From Streptomyces roseifaciens (GTDB lineage Bacteria; Actinomycetota; Actinomycetes; Streptomycetales; Streptomycetaceae): 64,000 nt of DNA. The translations under genes were made by a program, and so were the position numbers. The notes beneath the pieces were generated by a model. It was given only the letters and a program-made list of their open reading frames with translations. It was not told the DNA's origin and made no database searches. How positions within the stretch are numbered: the first letter of the stretch is position 1; each line of letters opens with the position of its first letter. The stretch spans positions 186,001-250,000 of the forward strand of contig NZ_LNBE01000004.1 in NCBI RefSeq assembly GCF_001445655.1, written 5' to 3'. Positions 1-8,080 of this stretch are shown one piece after another.

Positions 1-39
1 AGGGCGCCCCCGGGCGGCTGCGGCCGACTGCGCTACCGG

Positions 40-1431
40 TCAGTACGGCGGCAGCTGGCCCGTCCGGGCCACCTGGGAGTACCAGCGGGCGCTGGACTTG
101 GGCGTGCGGACCTGGGTGGCGTAGTCGACGTGGACCGCGCCGAAGCGCTTGCTGTAGCCGTAGGCCCACTCGAAGTTGTCGAGCAGCGACCAGAGGAAGT
201 AGCCGCGCACGTCGGCCCCGTCGGCGATCGCCCGCCGGACGGCGTCGAGGTGGGCGTGCAGGTAGGCGATGCGCTCCGGGTCGTGCACCGTGCCGTCGCC
301 GTCGGGCTTGTCGTCGTAGGCCGCACCGTTCTCGGTGACCACCAGGGGCAGACCGGGGACCTCCTCGGCGAAGCGGACCAGCAGGTCGTACAGGCCGGTG
401 GGGTCGACGGACCAGTCCATGGCGGTGCGCTTGCCGGGCGGGCGGTGGAAGGCGACGCCCTCGGCCGCCGGGAACGGCGAGCGCTCGGGGGTCTCGCCGG
501 GCAGGTCGCCGTTGCCCGTGGCGGCCGCCACCACGGTGGGCGTGTAGTAGTTGACGCCCAGCGAGTCGAGCGGGTGCTTGATGACCGCCGGGTCGCCGTC
601 GTGCACGAACGACCAGTCCGTGATCGCCGCCGTGTCGGCGAGCAGGTCCCCGGGGTAGGCGCCGTGCAGCATGGGGCCCGTGAAGATGCGGGTGGCCAGG
701 GCGTCGATGCGCCGCTGGGCGTCGACGTCCTGCGGGGCGCCGGTGAAGGCGCGGACGACGCCGGGGTTGAGGGTGACCGACACCTGCCCGTGGGAGGGCA
801 GGGCCGCGCGCAGGGCCTGGGCGCCCAGGCCGTGGGCCAGGTTGAGGTGGTGCGCGGCGCGCAGGGCCGCGAGGTCGTCGGAGCGGCCGGGGGCGTGCAC
901 CCCGGAGCCGTAGCCGAGGAAGGCGCTGCACCAGGGCTCGTTGAGGGTCGTCCACATCTCGACGCGGTCGCCGAGGGCCTCGGCGACGAGGTGGGCGTAG
1001 TCCGCGAAGCGGTGGGCGGTGCCGCGCTCGGGCCAGCCGCCGGCCGACTCCAGCTCCTGCGGCAGGTCCCAGTGGTAGAGGGTCAGTACGGGGCGGATGC
1101 CGTGGTCGAGGAGGTCGTCGGCGAGGGCGCGGTAGAAGTCCAGGCCGGCCTGGTTGGCGTGGCCGCGGCCGGAGGGCTGCACGCGCGGCCACGAGACGGA
1201 GAAGCGGTACGCGCCGAGGCCGAGGTCCGCCATCAGCCGGACGTCGTCCGCGCGGCGGTGGTAGTGGTCGGTGGCCGTGTCGCCGGTGTCGCCGCCGAGG
1301 GTCCTGCCGGGGGTGTGGGAGAAGGTGTCCCAGATGGAGGGCGTGCGGCCGTCCTCGCGGGGCGCGCCCTCGATCTGGTACGCCGCGGTCGCGGTGCCCC
1401 AGAGGAAGCCGGGCGGGAAGTTCACGGTCAT
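40..1431 (-). CDS. GH1 family beta-glucosidase
   Basis: Cytoplasmic glycoside hydrolase family 1 enzyme, 463 aa, the usual length for the family. It should hydrolyse beta-linked glucosides such as cellobiose by a retaining mechanism. The acid/base motif TLNEP (Glu165) and the nucleophile motif VTENG (Glu367) are both intact. The N-terminal [19 protein letters not shown] signature and the C-terminal [16 protein letters not shown] segment are typical. There is no signal peptide, so the substrate must be imported. It is the last gene of a minus-strand operon, 54 nt after the second permease, and the start ATG follows GGGAGA. The context points to cello-oligosaccharide use, as in the Streptomyces ceb operons (bglC position). 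The exact substrate is inferred. Confidence 0.93.
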   Translation of the reverse strand: MTVNFPPGFLWGTATAAYQIEGAPREDGRTPSIWDTFSHTPGRTLGGDTGDTATDHYHRRADDVRLMADLGLGAYRFSVSWPRVQPSGRGHANQAGLDFYRALADDLLDHGIRPVLTLYHWDLPQELESAGGWPERGTAHRFADYAHLVAEALGDRVEMWTTLNEPWCSAFLGYGSGVHAPGRSDDLAALRAAHHLNLAHGLGAQALRAALPSHGQVSVTLNPGVVRAFTGAPQDVDAQRRIDALATRIFTGPMLHGAYPGDLLADTAAITDWSFVHDGDPAVIKHPLDSLGVNYYTPTVVAAATGNGDLPGETPERSPFPAAEGVAFHRPPGKRTAMDWSVDPTGLYDLLVRFAEEVPGLPLVVTENGAAYDDKPDGDGTVHDPERIAYLHAHLDAVRRAIADGADVRGYFLWSLLDNFEWAYGYSKRFGAVHVDYATQVRTPKSSARWYSQVARTGQLPPY

Positions 1432-1485
1432 CGGGTCTCCCGGAAGGTGGGGGCGTGGAGGGGGAGCGGCGCGCGGTCGGCGGGG

Positions 1486-2442
1486 TCAGCCCTTGACGGC
1501 GCCCCGCATGATGCCGCCGACGATCTGTCTGCCGAAGAGGGTGAAGGCGAGCAGCAGCGGCAGGGTGCCCAGCAGCGCGCCGGCCATGATCACGGACTGG
1601 TCGGGGACGTAGCCGCGGCCGAGCCCGGTGAGGGCCACCTGCACCGTGGGGTTCTCCTGGGTCAGCGCGATGATCGGCCAGAAGAAGTCGTTCCAGGCCT
1701 GGACGAAGGAGAGCATGGCCAGCACGGCCATCGCGGGCCGGGCGACGGGGAAGACGACGTGCCAGATGACGCGCAGGCTGCTGGCCCCGTCGACGCGGGC
1801 CGCCTCGACCAGCTCGCCGGGGAGCGCCTCCAGCAGGTACTGGCGCATGAAGAAGACCCCGAAGGCGCTGACGAGCGTGGGCAGGACCACCGACTGCAGC
1901 TGGTCGGTCCACTTGAGCTCGGCGACGACCATGAACAGGGGGACGACGCTGAGCTGCGGCGGCACCATCATCGTGCCGACCGTCAGGAGCAGCAGCGCGC
2001 CGCTGAAGCGGAACTTCAGCCTGGCGAAGGCGAAACCGGCGACGGTGCAGAAGACCACCGTGCCGAGTGCGACGGTGCCCGCGACGAACAGGGTGTTGAG
2101 CAGGGCCAGGCCCATGTTGGCCTCGGTCCAGGCGGTGCCGGCGTTCTCGGCGAGCCGGGTGCCGAACCAGAAGGGCGGCGGCGTCCTGGCCAGGCGGGCG
2201 TTGTCCCGGGAGGCGGTGACCGCCGTCCAGACGAGGGGGAAGAGCGAGCCGGCGGTGAAGAGCGACAGCACCGCGTAGGTGAAGGGGCCGCCGTGCAGCT
2301 GCCGGCCCGCGCGGGTGCGGGCGGGCGCGCGCCGGTGCGGCAGCCGGGGGAGGCGGGGCCTGCGCAGGGCGGCCCTGCGGGACCGGGCCCGCTGGGGCCC
2401 GGGGCCCTCGGGCCTCGGTCGTCCGGTCGTCGTGATCGTCAC
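1486..2442 (-). CDS. Sugar ABC transporter permease, MalG/CebG type
   Basis: Inner-membrane permease of a carbohydrate ABC importer (CUT1 type), 318 aa. The EAA loop that docks the ATPase reads EAARVDGASSLRVIWHVVFP, followed by an Ala/Pro segment, as in MalG proteins. About six membrane segments follow an Arg/Pro-rich N-terminal extension of roughly 48 residues. The start is GTG, placed by GAGGAA six bases upstream. It lies 9 nt after the MalF-type permease gene and works with it and the binding protein upstream. No ATPase gene is present. In Streptomyces the shared ATPase MsiK usually serves such systems, which is inference here. Confidence 0.9.
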   Translation of the reverse strand: MTITTTGRPRPEGPGPQRARSRRAALRRPRLPRLPHRRAPARTRAGRQLHGGPFTYAVLSLFTAGSLFPLVWTAVTASRDNARLARTPPPFWFGTRLAENAGTAWTEANMGLALLNTLFVAGTVALGTVVFCTVAGFAFARLKFRFSGALLLLTVGTMMVPPQLSVVPLFMVVAELKWTDQLQSVVLPTLVSAFGVFFMRQYLLEALPGELVEAARVDGASSLRVIWHVVFPVARPAMAVLAMLSFVQAWNDFFWPIIALTQENPTVQVALTGLGRGYVPDQSVIMAGALLGTLPLLLAFTLFGRQIVGGIMRGAVKG

Positions 2443-2451
2443 GGCAGTTCC

Positions 2452-3444
2452 TCAGTGGCTCTTCCGCAGCCGCCGCGCGATGAGCATGTTGGCCGCGGCG
2501 ATCAGCAACAGGATCAGGAACATCGTCCAGGCGACGGCGGAGGCGCGCCCGAGGTGGAAGTTGAACCAGCCCTGTTCGTAGAGGTAGAGGCCGAGGGTCT
2601 GGAACTGGTGCGAGGCCCCGCCCTTCTGGCCGCCCGCCCCGCCGAAGAGCAGGGGCTCGCCGAAGAGCTGGGTGGCGCCGATGGTGGAGACGACGACGGT
2701 GAACAGGATGGTCGGGCGCAGGGCGGGCACGGTGATGTGGCGGAACTGCTGCCGGCGGGAGGCCCCGTCCAGCGCCGCCGACTCGTACAGCTCGTCGGGC
2801 ACGGCCTGCATGGCGGCCAGGTAGATCAGGGCGTTGTAGCCCGTCCACCGCCAGATGACGATCGAGGAGACCGCGAACTGGGAGGTCCAGGTGCCGTTCT
2901 GCCAGTCGACGGGGCCGATGCCGAGGGCGCCCAGGGCCCAGTTGACCATGCCGTAGTCGCGTCCGTAGAGGAGGACGAAGACGAGGGTGGCGGCGGCGAC
3001 GGAGGTGGCGTACGGGGTGAGGAGGGCGACCCGCCAGAAGGTGGCGGCGCGCAGCCGGTAGTGCAGGAGGTGGGCGAGGCCGAGCGCCATCAGCAGCTGC
3101 GGGACGGTGGAGATCACGCCGATGGTGAAGGTGTTGCGCAGGGCGTTCCAGAAGAAGGCGTCGTCCAGCAGGCGGATGTAGTTGTGCAGGCCCACCCACT
3201 CCATGTGGTCCGGCGCGGCCAGCTCGACCCGGTGCAGCGAGGCCCACCCGGTGTAGAGGAGGGGGAAGAGGCCGAAGGCGCCGAAGAAGAGGAAGAACGG
3301 CGCGATGAAGGCGTAGGGGCTGTAGCGGACGTCCCAGCGGTAGAGGCGGCTGCGCCACGGGCCCGGGCGGGCGCCGCCGTGCGTGCCGGGCGGGCGGGGG
3401 ACGGGGGCCCCGGCCTCCTCGACGGTCCCGGCCGTGGCCGTCAT
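2452..3444 (-). CDS. Sugar ABC transporter permease, MalF/CebF type
   Basis: First permease of the CUT1 importer, 330 aa. A long cytoplasmic N-terminus is followed by about six membrane helices. The EAA-like loop YESAALDGASRRQQFRHITV lies around residue 230. The start ATG at 3444 overlaps the TGA of the upstream binding-protein gene by four bases, so translation is probably coupled. The reading frame stays open upstream across the binding-protein gene, but that extension is a shadow in another frame. Together with the next gene it forms the transmembrane pore. Confidence 0.9.
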   Translation of the reverse strand: MTATAGTVEEAGAPVPRPPGTHGGARPGPWRSRLYRWDVRYSPYAFIAPFFLFFGAFGLFPLLYTGWASLHRVELAAPDHMEWVGLHNYIRLLDDAFFWNALRNTFTIGVISTVPQLLMALGLAHLLHYRLRAATFWRVALLTPYATSVAAATLVFVLLYGRDYGMVNWALGALGIGPVDWQNGTWTSQFAVSSIVIWRWTGYNALIYLAAMQAVPDELYESAALDGASRRQQFRHITVPALRPTILFTVVVSTIGATQLFGEPLLFGGAGGQKGGASHQFQTLGLYLYEQGWFNFHLGRASAVAWTMFLILLLIAAANMLIARRLRKSH

Positions 3445-4778
3445 GCGTCCACCGCGTTCTCGATCTCCTTCTGCGCCGCCTTCCAGGCGGCCTCCGGGGA
3501 CTTGCCCTGCTGCTCGACCTGGGGGATGCCGACGTCGGTGAAGGCGGTGCCGATCTGTGCCTCCTTCGGGCCGATGACCAGCGTCGGGACGGCGCGGGCC
3601 GCCTCCGAGAAGATCCGGCCGACGGGGGCGCCGCCGAAGTAGGGGTTGCGGGCGTCCCGCACGAGCGGCATCGCGTAGGAGGCGGGGGTGGAGGGGATGC
3701 TGGCCTGCCGGCCGAAGAGCTTGGCCTGCTGCTCGGGGGCGGTGAGCCAGACGGCGAGGGCGGTGGCCGCGGCGCGGTGCCGGGCGGCCCTGGGCACGGT
3801 GATGAAGGAGCCGCCCCAGTTGGCGGGGCGGGGGGCGGGGGCCACGTCCCACTTGTTCCTGCCGGCGGCGCCCGCCTTCTCCTTGATGTAGCCGAGCATC
3901 CAGGGCGGGCAGGCGACGGAGGCGAAGCGGCCGTTGGCGTAGGCCTGGTCCCAGGGCTTCTCGAACTGCTTGAGCCGGGCGGTCAGCCCGCCCCGGGCGG
4001 CCTGCACGGCCAGGTCCCAGGACTCCCTGACGGCGGGGCTGGTGCGGTAGACGGGCCGGCCGCCGCGGTCGTAGTAGCGCTCGGCGTGGGCGTGGACGGA
4101 GGCGTTGTAGATGCCGGCGGCCGAGTCGGTGAAGACCGTGCCGGCGGGGGCGTGCGCCTTGTACCGCTTGCCGGTCTCGATGTACTTCCGCCAGTCGCCC
4201 GCCCAGAGCCTGCCGACGCTCTCGCGGTCGGTGGGCAGCCCGGCCCGGGCGAAGAGGTCCTTGCGGTAGCAGACGGCGATGGGGCCGATGTCCGTGCCGA
4301 GGCCGATGGTGCGGCCGGTGCGGGTGGTGGCCTGGTCCCACTTCCAGCGCAGCCAGTCGCTCCGGCGGACGCCCTCGGCGCGGGAGAGGTCGACGAAGCG
4401 GTCGGCCTGGGTGGTGACGATCTCGTTGATGTTGCCGGTCTCGACGGCCTGGATGTCGGCGAGGCCGCCGCCGGCCGCGAGGTGGGTGAGGAGCTGCGGG
4501 TAGTAGGCGTCGTTCCGCTCGATCACGCTCTCTTTGATCGTGACGTCGGGGTGCAGCCGCTCGTACTCGGCGTAGAGGCCCGCCTGCTTGTAGCCGAAGA
4601 CGCCGAAGGTGCCGACGGTGACCGTGGTGCTCCGGCCGCCGGGGCCGCTCCCGCCGTCCTCGCCGGTCCCGGTGTCCTGGGCGCAGGCGGCGAAGAGGAG
4701 GGCGGCGAGCGTGGTGGCGGCAATGCCGGCGGCCGCCCCGCGGCGCCGCGGGGCGCGCCTGACGCTGCCGGGTGCCAT
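3441..4778 (-). CDS. CebE-like sugar-binding lipoprotein of ABC transporter
   Basis: Extracellular solute-binding protein, 445 aa, that captures an oligosaccharide and delivers it to the two permeases. The N-terminus has Arg residues, a hydrophobic stretch and a lipobox ending at Cys32 (FAAC, with Phe at -3 instead of the usual Leu). The mature protein resembles the Streptomyces cellobiose/cellotriose receptor CebE: segments such as ERNDAYYPQLLTHLAAG, GLGTDIGP, CPPWMLGYIKEK and NWGGSF are as I recall them from that family. AAGGG lies upstream of the ATG. First gene of the operon. Substrate specificity is inferred from this resemblance and from the GH1 gene downstream. Confidence 0.88.
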   Translation of the reverse strand: MAPGSVRRAPRRRGAAAGIAATTLAALLFAACAQDTGTGEDGGSGPGGRSTTVTVGTFGVFGYKQAGLYAEYERLHPDVTIKESVIERNDAYYPQLLTHLAAGGGLADIQAVETGNINEIVTTQADRFVDLSRAEGVRRSDWLRWKWDQATTRTGRTIGLGTDIGPIAVCYRKDLFARAGLPTDRESVGRLWAGDWRKYIETGKRYKAHAPAGTVFTDSAAGIYNASVHAHAERYYDRGGRPVYRTSPAVRESWDLAVQAARGGLTARLKQFEKPWDQAYANGRFASVACPPWMLGYIKEKAGAAGRNKWDVAPAPRPANWGGSFITVPRAARHRAAATALAVWLTAPEQQAKLFGRQASIPSTPASYAMPLVRDARNPYFGGAPVGRIFSEAARAVPTLVIGPKEAQIGTAFTDVGIPQVEQQGKSPEAAWKAAQKEIENAVDA

Positions 4779-4825
4779 CGCTCACGCCCTTCGCTGTCGG
4801 CGGCACGGCCCCGCTCCGCGAAGCT

Positions 4826-4847
4826 GTGCCGGGTCCCCTTCCGGCAC
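4826..4847. promoter_or_regulatory. Interrupted inverted repeat upstream of the sugar operon
   Basis: GTGCCGG at 4826-4832 and CCGGCAC at 4841-4847 form a 7-bp inverted repeat with an 8-nt gap, about 50 nt upstream of the binding-protein start. It is the only dyad in the promoter region. I do not see the CebR box TGGGAGCGCTCCCA anywhere near. It could be an operator for another regulator or chance. Confidence 0.25.
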
Positions 4848-4885
4848 CCGATCATTCCCTCGGATGAGGCGATCGTCGCTCCGGC

Positions 4886-4914
4886 AGCTCCCTCCTCACC
4901 CGTAGGAGGGAGCT
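4886..4914 (-). terminator. Hairpin terminator of the phosphatase gene
   Basis: A perfect 11-bp stem (AGCTCCCTCCT at 4886-4896, AGGAGGGAGCT at 4904-4914) with a 7-nt loop. It lies 31 nt past the stop of the minus-strand phosphatase gene and before the sugar operon. There is no U-run, which is common for Streptomyces terminators. Confidence 0.6.
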
Positions 4915-4945
4915 CGCGCGGGGGCGCCCGGGCCGGGCGGGGGCG

Positions 4946-5539
4946 TCAGGCGAGGTGGCCGGTGTCGTTCCAGCGTTCGAGCGCCGGGGCGTCGTAGGCC
5001 CAGCCGAGGATGGACAGCGAGGTGGGGTCGAGGCGGATGCGGGCCGCGAAGGAGGCGTCGAGGCCGAGCCAGCGGGCGCCGATGGTGCGCAGGATGTGGC
5101 CGTGGGCGAAGATCAGCACGTCGCGGTCGGCGGAGCGGGCCCACTCGACGACCTCGTCGGCACGGGCGCTGACCTCCGCGAGGGTCTCGCCCTCGGGCAC
5201 GCCGTCGCGCCAGATCAGCCAGCCCGGGCGCTGCGCCTTGATCTCGGCGGGGGTCATCCCCTCGTAGGCGCCGTAGTCCCACTCCATCAGCGCGTCCCAG
5301 GCGGTCGCCCGGTCGCCGAAGCCGGCCAGCTCGCAGGTCTCGTGGGCGCGCAGCAGGGGGCTGGTGCGGACCTCGACGTCCGGCAGGCCGTCCCAGGGGG
5401 CGCGGTGCAGCCGCTCGCCCAGCAGCTTGGCGCCGCGCCGGCCCTCGTCGAGGAGCGGGATGTCCGTGCGGCCGGTGTGCTTGCCGGACAGCGACCACTC
5501 GGTCTGTCCGTGCCGGGCCAGCAGGATCCGCGGTGCCAT
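4946..5539 (-). CDS. Histidine phosphatase (phosphoglycerate mutase-like) family protein
   Basis: Branch of the phosphoglycerate-mutase superfamily, 197 aa from the chosen start. The phospho-histidine motif [10 protein letters not shown] is near the N-terminus. The second catalytic His lies in FAHGHILR, and the acid motif DYGAYEG is present. It is likely a small-molecule phosphatase; the substrate cannot be read from sequence. ATG 5539 is preferred because GAGGGG sits about eight bases upstream and the RHG motif begins soon after. An in-frame ATG at 5587 would add 16 residues. A separate transcription unit from the sugar operon downstream. Confidence 0.85.
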   Translation of the reverse strand: MAPRILLARHGQTEWSLSGKHTGRTDIPLLDEGRRGAKLLGERLHRAPWDGLPDVEVRTSPLLRAHETCELAGFGDRATAWDALMEWDYGAYEGMTPAEIKAQRPGWLIWRDGVPEGETLAEVSARADEVVEWARSADRDVLIFAHGHILRTIGARWLGLDASFAARIRLDPTSLSILGWAYDAPALERWNDTGHLA

Positions 5540-5865
5540 GGAGCGCCCCTCACAGTCTTCGGTGATTTTTCCAACAGAACTCATCACAGATCACCGCGCT
5601 GTCCCCGCATTTCAAAAGGACAACGACAGAAACGATCTGCTTGCCCTCCATCATCGCTCACCCGGCCGACGCGTTCCTCACACCGGTCACAGGCAACCCC
5701 GGCGTCGAACGAGGCGTCTCCTCCCCCGCACACCTGTCGGCACGGCAGAACAGCGGGCGAACTCGGCGTTTCCTTCAAGTCGCGGGGCGGTGTGCGACTC
5801 ATGCGACGTACACCGTACGGTTGCATGCGCGCTTGTTGGCCGTCTGACATATGGAGAGCGCCCGG

Positions 5866-6855
5866 ATGTACCGCACCGCACCACTTCTGAAGCGGCCGCG
5901 CTGGTGGACCGAACTGCCGCTGATCGCCGTGGTGTACGCGCTGTACTCCGCCGGCCGGCTGCTGGTCCGCGGCGGCGTGCAGCCCGCCGTCGACCACGGA
6001 CTGGCGATTCTCGATCTTGAGAAGACGTTTCGAATAAACTTCGAACACCCGCTGAACCGGCTGTTCACCGACCACCCGGCCATCGGCATACCCGCCGACT
6101 TCGCCTACGCCTCCCTGCACTATCTGCTCACCCCGGCGATCCTGGTCTGGCTCTTCAAGCGGCGCCCGGTCGAATACCGCCTCCAGCGCAGCTGGCTGAT
6201 GATCTCCACCCTCATCGGCCTCATAGGTTTCACCCTGCTGCCCACCTGCCCGCCCCGGCTGCTCGACCCCGGGTACGGCTTCGTCGACACCATGGCCCAG
6301 TACGCCTCCTACGGCTGGTGGGGCGGCGAGGCCAGCGCCCCCCGCGGCCTCGGCGGCATGACCAACCAGTACGCCGCGATGCCGAGCCTCCACGTCGGCT
6401 GGGCCCTGTGGTGCGGCGTCGTCCTCTGGCGCCAGGGCCGCACCGCCTGGGCGAAGGCCGCGGGCGTCGTCTACCCGCTCGCCATCACCCTCGTCGTGAT
6501 GGGCACCGCCAACCACTACTTCCTCGACGCCGTCGCGGGCGCCGCCGTCATGATCGCCGGCCTGCTGCTGGCCAAGCCCGCGATGCGCCTCGCGGACCTG
6601 GTCAAGAGCCGCCTGACCGGCGCGGGACGCGGCGAAACCGCCGGGACGCCCGCGAATGTCAGTGGCGGGTGCGAGACTTCGGCGGGTACAGCGCTTCCCC
6701 GGGCTGCGGCCTCCGGCACCGCCGCCGGAGACGGCCGTCCGGGAGCGCCGCAGCGACCTCACGAGGCGGACGCCAGTGACCACATCCCCCGACAGCCGGC
6801 CCACGGCACCGCCGGCGACAGCCGCACCAACGGCACTGCGGCAGCGGCTCGCTGA
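5866..6855 (+). CDS. PAP2-superfamily membrane protein
   Basis: Integral membrane protein of the PAP2/Aur1-like lipid phosphatase superfamily, 329 aa. Conserved pieces are TCPPRLL, the MPSLHVGWALW motif with catalytic His, and NHYFLDAVAG with the second His and Asp. It has roughly five to six membrane segments and a disordered, Ala/Gly-rich C-terminal tail of about 75 residues. Start ATG 5866 is favoured because GGAGAG (5853-5858) lies 7 nt upstream. ATG 5851 is an in-frame alternative without a ribosome site. Its last 80 nt overlap the start of the nuclease gene in another frame, so the two may be cotranscribed. Substrate unknown. Confidence 0.85.
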   Translation: MYRTAPLLKRPRWWTELPLIAVVYALYSAGRLLVRGGVQPAVDHGLAILDLEKTFRINFEHPLNRLFTDHPAIGIPADFAYASLHYLLTPAILVWLFKRRPVEYRLQRSWLMISTLIGLIGFTLLPTCPPRLLDPGYGFVDTMAQYASYGWWGGEASAPRGLGGMTNQYAAMPSLHVGWALWCGVVLWRQGRTAWAKAAGVVYPLAITLVVMGTANHYFLDAVAGAAVMIAGLLLAKPAMRLADLVKSRLTGAGRGETAGTPANVSGGCETSAGTALPRAAASGTAAGDGRPGAPQRPHEADASDHIPRQPAHGTAGDSRTNGTAAAAR

Positions 6856-8080
6856 GCTGCGCGGGCCGGGCCGCCCGCCCCGCCCGCTCGACGCCCGGGC
6901 CCTCGCGGCCCTCGCCGCCAACCCCGGCTGCCGGCGCCGCGTCCTGCTCGACGGGGCCGGCGTCGACAAGGGCGCCCTGGCCACGGCCCTCGGCTCGCCG
7001 GCCGCCTTCGGGCAGTCGCAGTTCGCGATCGTGCGCGGCCACTCCTTCGAGGCCCGCGCCAAGGCCGACGGCGGTACGGAGCTCGTCCGCCTGCTCCACG
7101 AGCGCCTGCGCGACGGCACCCCCGCCCCGGAGCCCGGCTCCGTGGACGTCCCCGACCTCACCGCCGGCGGCCCCGAAGGCCGCACCGCCCGTACGGCGCT
7201 CGCCCTGCGCGAGGCCACGGCCGCCGGCCGCTGGGCGCTCCTCGACCACCCCCTGCTCGCCCTCCCGGTCTCCGGCACCCCCGCCTTCCTGGAGCCCGAC
7301 GCCGTGGTCGTCCACCCCGACGGGTCGTGGACGGTCGTCGAGATCAAGTCCTTCCCGGTGATCGACGGCGCGGCCGACCCCGGCAAGGTCGGCGCCGCCG
7401 CCCGGCAGGCCGCCGTCTACGTCCTGGCCCTGGAGGAGCTCGCGGCCCGCACCGCCGGCGGCGACACCGCGCGCGTGCGCCACGAGATCCTGCTCGTCTG
7501 CCCGAAGGACTTCGCCAACGTCCCGGTCGCCGAGCTCGTCGACGTCCGCAAGCCGCGCGCCACCACCCGCCGCCAGCTCGCCCGGCTCGCCCGCGTCGAG
7601 GACATCGCCGCGGCGCTGCCCGCCGGCACCACCTTCGACCTCCGCCCGGCCGAGGACGGCGGGACGGCCACCCGGCCCGCCGAAGAGCTCGCCGCCGCCG
7701 TGGAAGCGGTCGACGCCGCCTACGCACCGGAGTGCCTGGCCGCCTGCGAGCTCGCCTTCCACTGCCGCGCCCGGGCGCGGTCCGAAGGCGCCGTGGCCGC
7801 CCTGGGCCGCGGGCTCCGCGGCGAGCTGGGCGGCCTGACCACGGTGGAGTCCGTGCTCGCCGCGGCGCTCGACGGGACGGCGGGCGGGGCGGCCGCCGGT
7901 GGCCATGCGGTTCCCGGCGCCCCTGCGGATGCCGCCGCCGACCCGGCCGCCGACCCCACCGTCGTCGCGCTGCGCCGCGCCGCCGCCCTCCGCTCCGAGG
8001 CCCTCGCCCTCGCGCCCGTCCCCGTCCCCGTCGCCGCGCCCGCCCCCGCCCTCGCCGGAACGGAGGCCGCATGTCGCTGA
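6776..8080 (+). CDS. Cas4/RecB-type iron-sulfur nuclease (PD-(D/E)XK)
   Basis: Predicted DNA nuclease of 434 aa. Residues from the GTG start: Asp175 in EPDAVVV, Glu189-x-Lys191 in VVEIKSF, and the RecB-family Gln211-x3-Tyr215 (QAAVY). Four cysteines are placed as in Cas4, AddB and Dna2 iron-sulfur nucleases: one N-terminal (Cys52) and three C-terminal (Cys320, Cys324, Cys330; spacing C-x3-C-x5-C). The C-terminal 100 residues are low-complexity Ala/Pro. Start GTG 6776 is chosen because GAGGCGG lies six bases upstream. It overlaps the PAP2 gene before it (80 nt) and the next gene (10 nt). The family call is from motifs; the cellular role (repair, end processing or defence) is unknown. Confidence 0.75.
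   Translation: MTTSPDSRPTAPPATAAPTALRQRLAELRGPGRPPRPLDARALAALAANPGCRRRVLLDGAGVDKGALATALGSPAAFGQSQFAIVRGHSFEARAKADGGTELVRLLHERLRDGTPAPEPGSVDVPDLTAGGPEGRTARTALALREATAAGRWALLDHPLLALPVSGTPAFLEPDAVVVHPDGSWTVVEIKSFPVIDGAADPGKVGAAARQAAVYVLALEELAARTAGGDTARVRHEILLVCPKDFANVPVAELVDVRKPRATTRRQLARLARVEDIAAALPAGTTFDLRPAEDGGTATRPAEELAAAVEAVDAAYAPECLAACELAFHCRARARSEGAVAALGRGLRGELGGLTTVESVLAAALDGTAGGAAAGGHAVPGAPADAAADPAADPTVVALRRAAALRSEALALAPVPVPVAAPAPALAGTEAACR

Noticed and set aside
130..3642. A 1170-codon open frame on the plus strand across the sugar operon
   Set aside because: It is the antisense shadow of four good minus-strand genes; composition is Gly/Val/Asp/Arg-rich with no domain.
4779..4945. CebR operator for the sugar operon
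   Set aside because: No TGGGAGCGCTCCCA-like sequence found; the dyads present have different sequence and spacing.
5584..7386. A 600-codon minus-strand frame over PAP2 and the nuclease
   Set aside because: Low-complexity shadow; the plus strand holds clear catalytic motifs.
6776..8080. Nuclease considered as a true CRISPR Cas4
   Set aside because: No cas1, cas2 or array in the window; the neighbours point to a Dna2-like helicase partnership.
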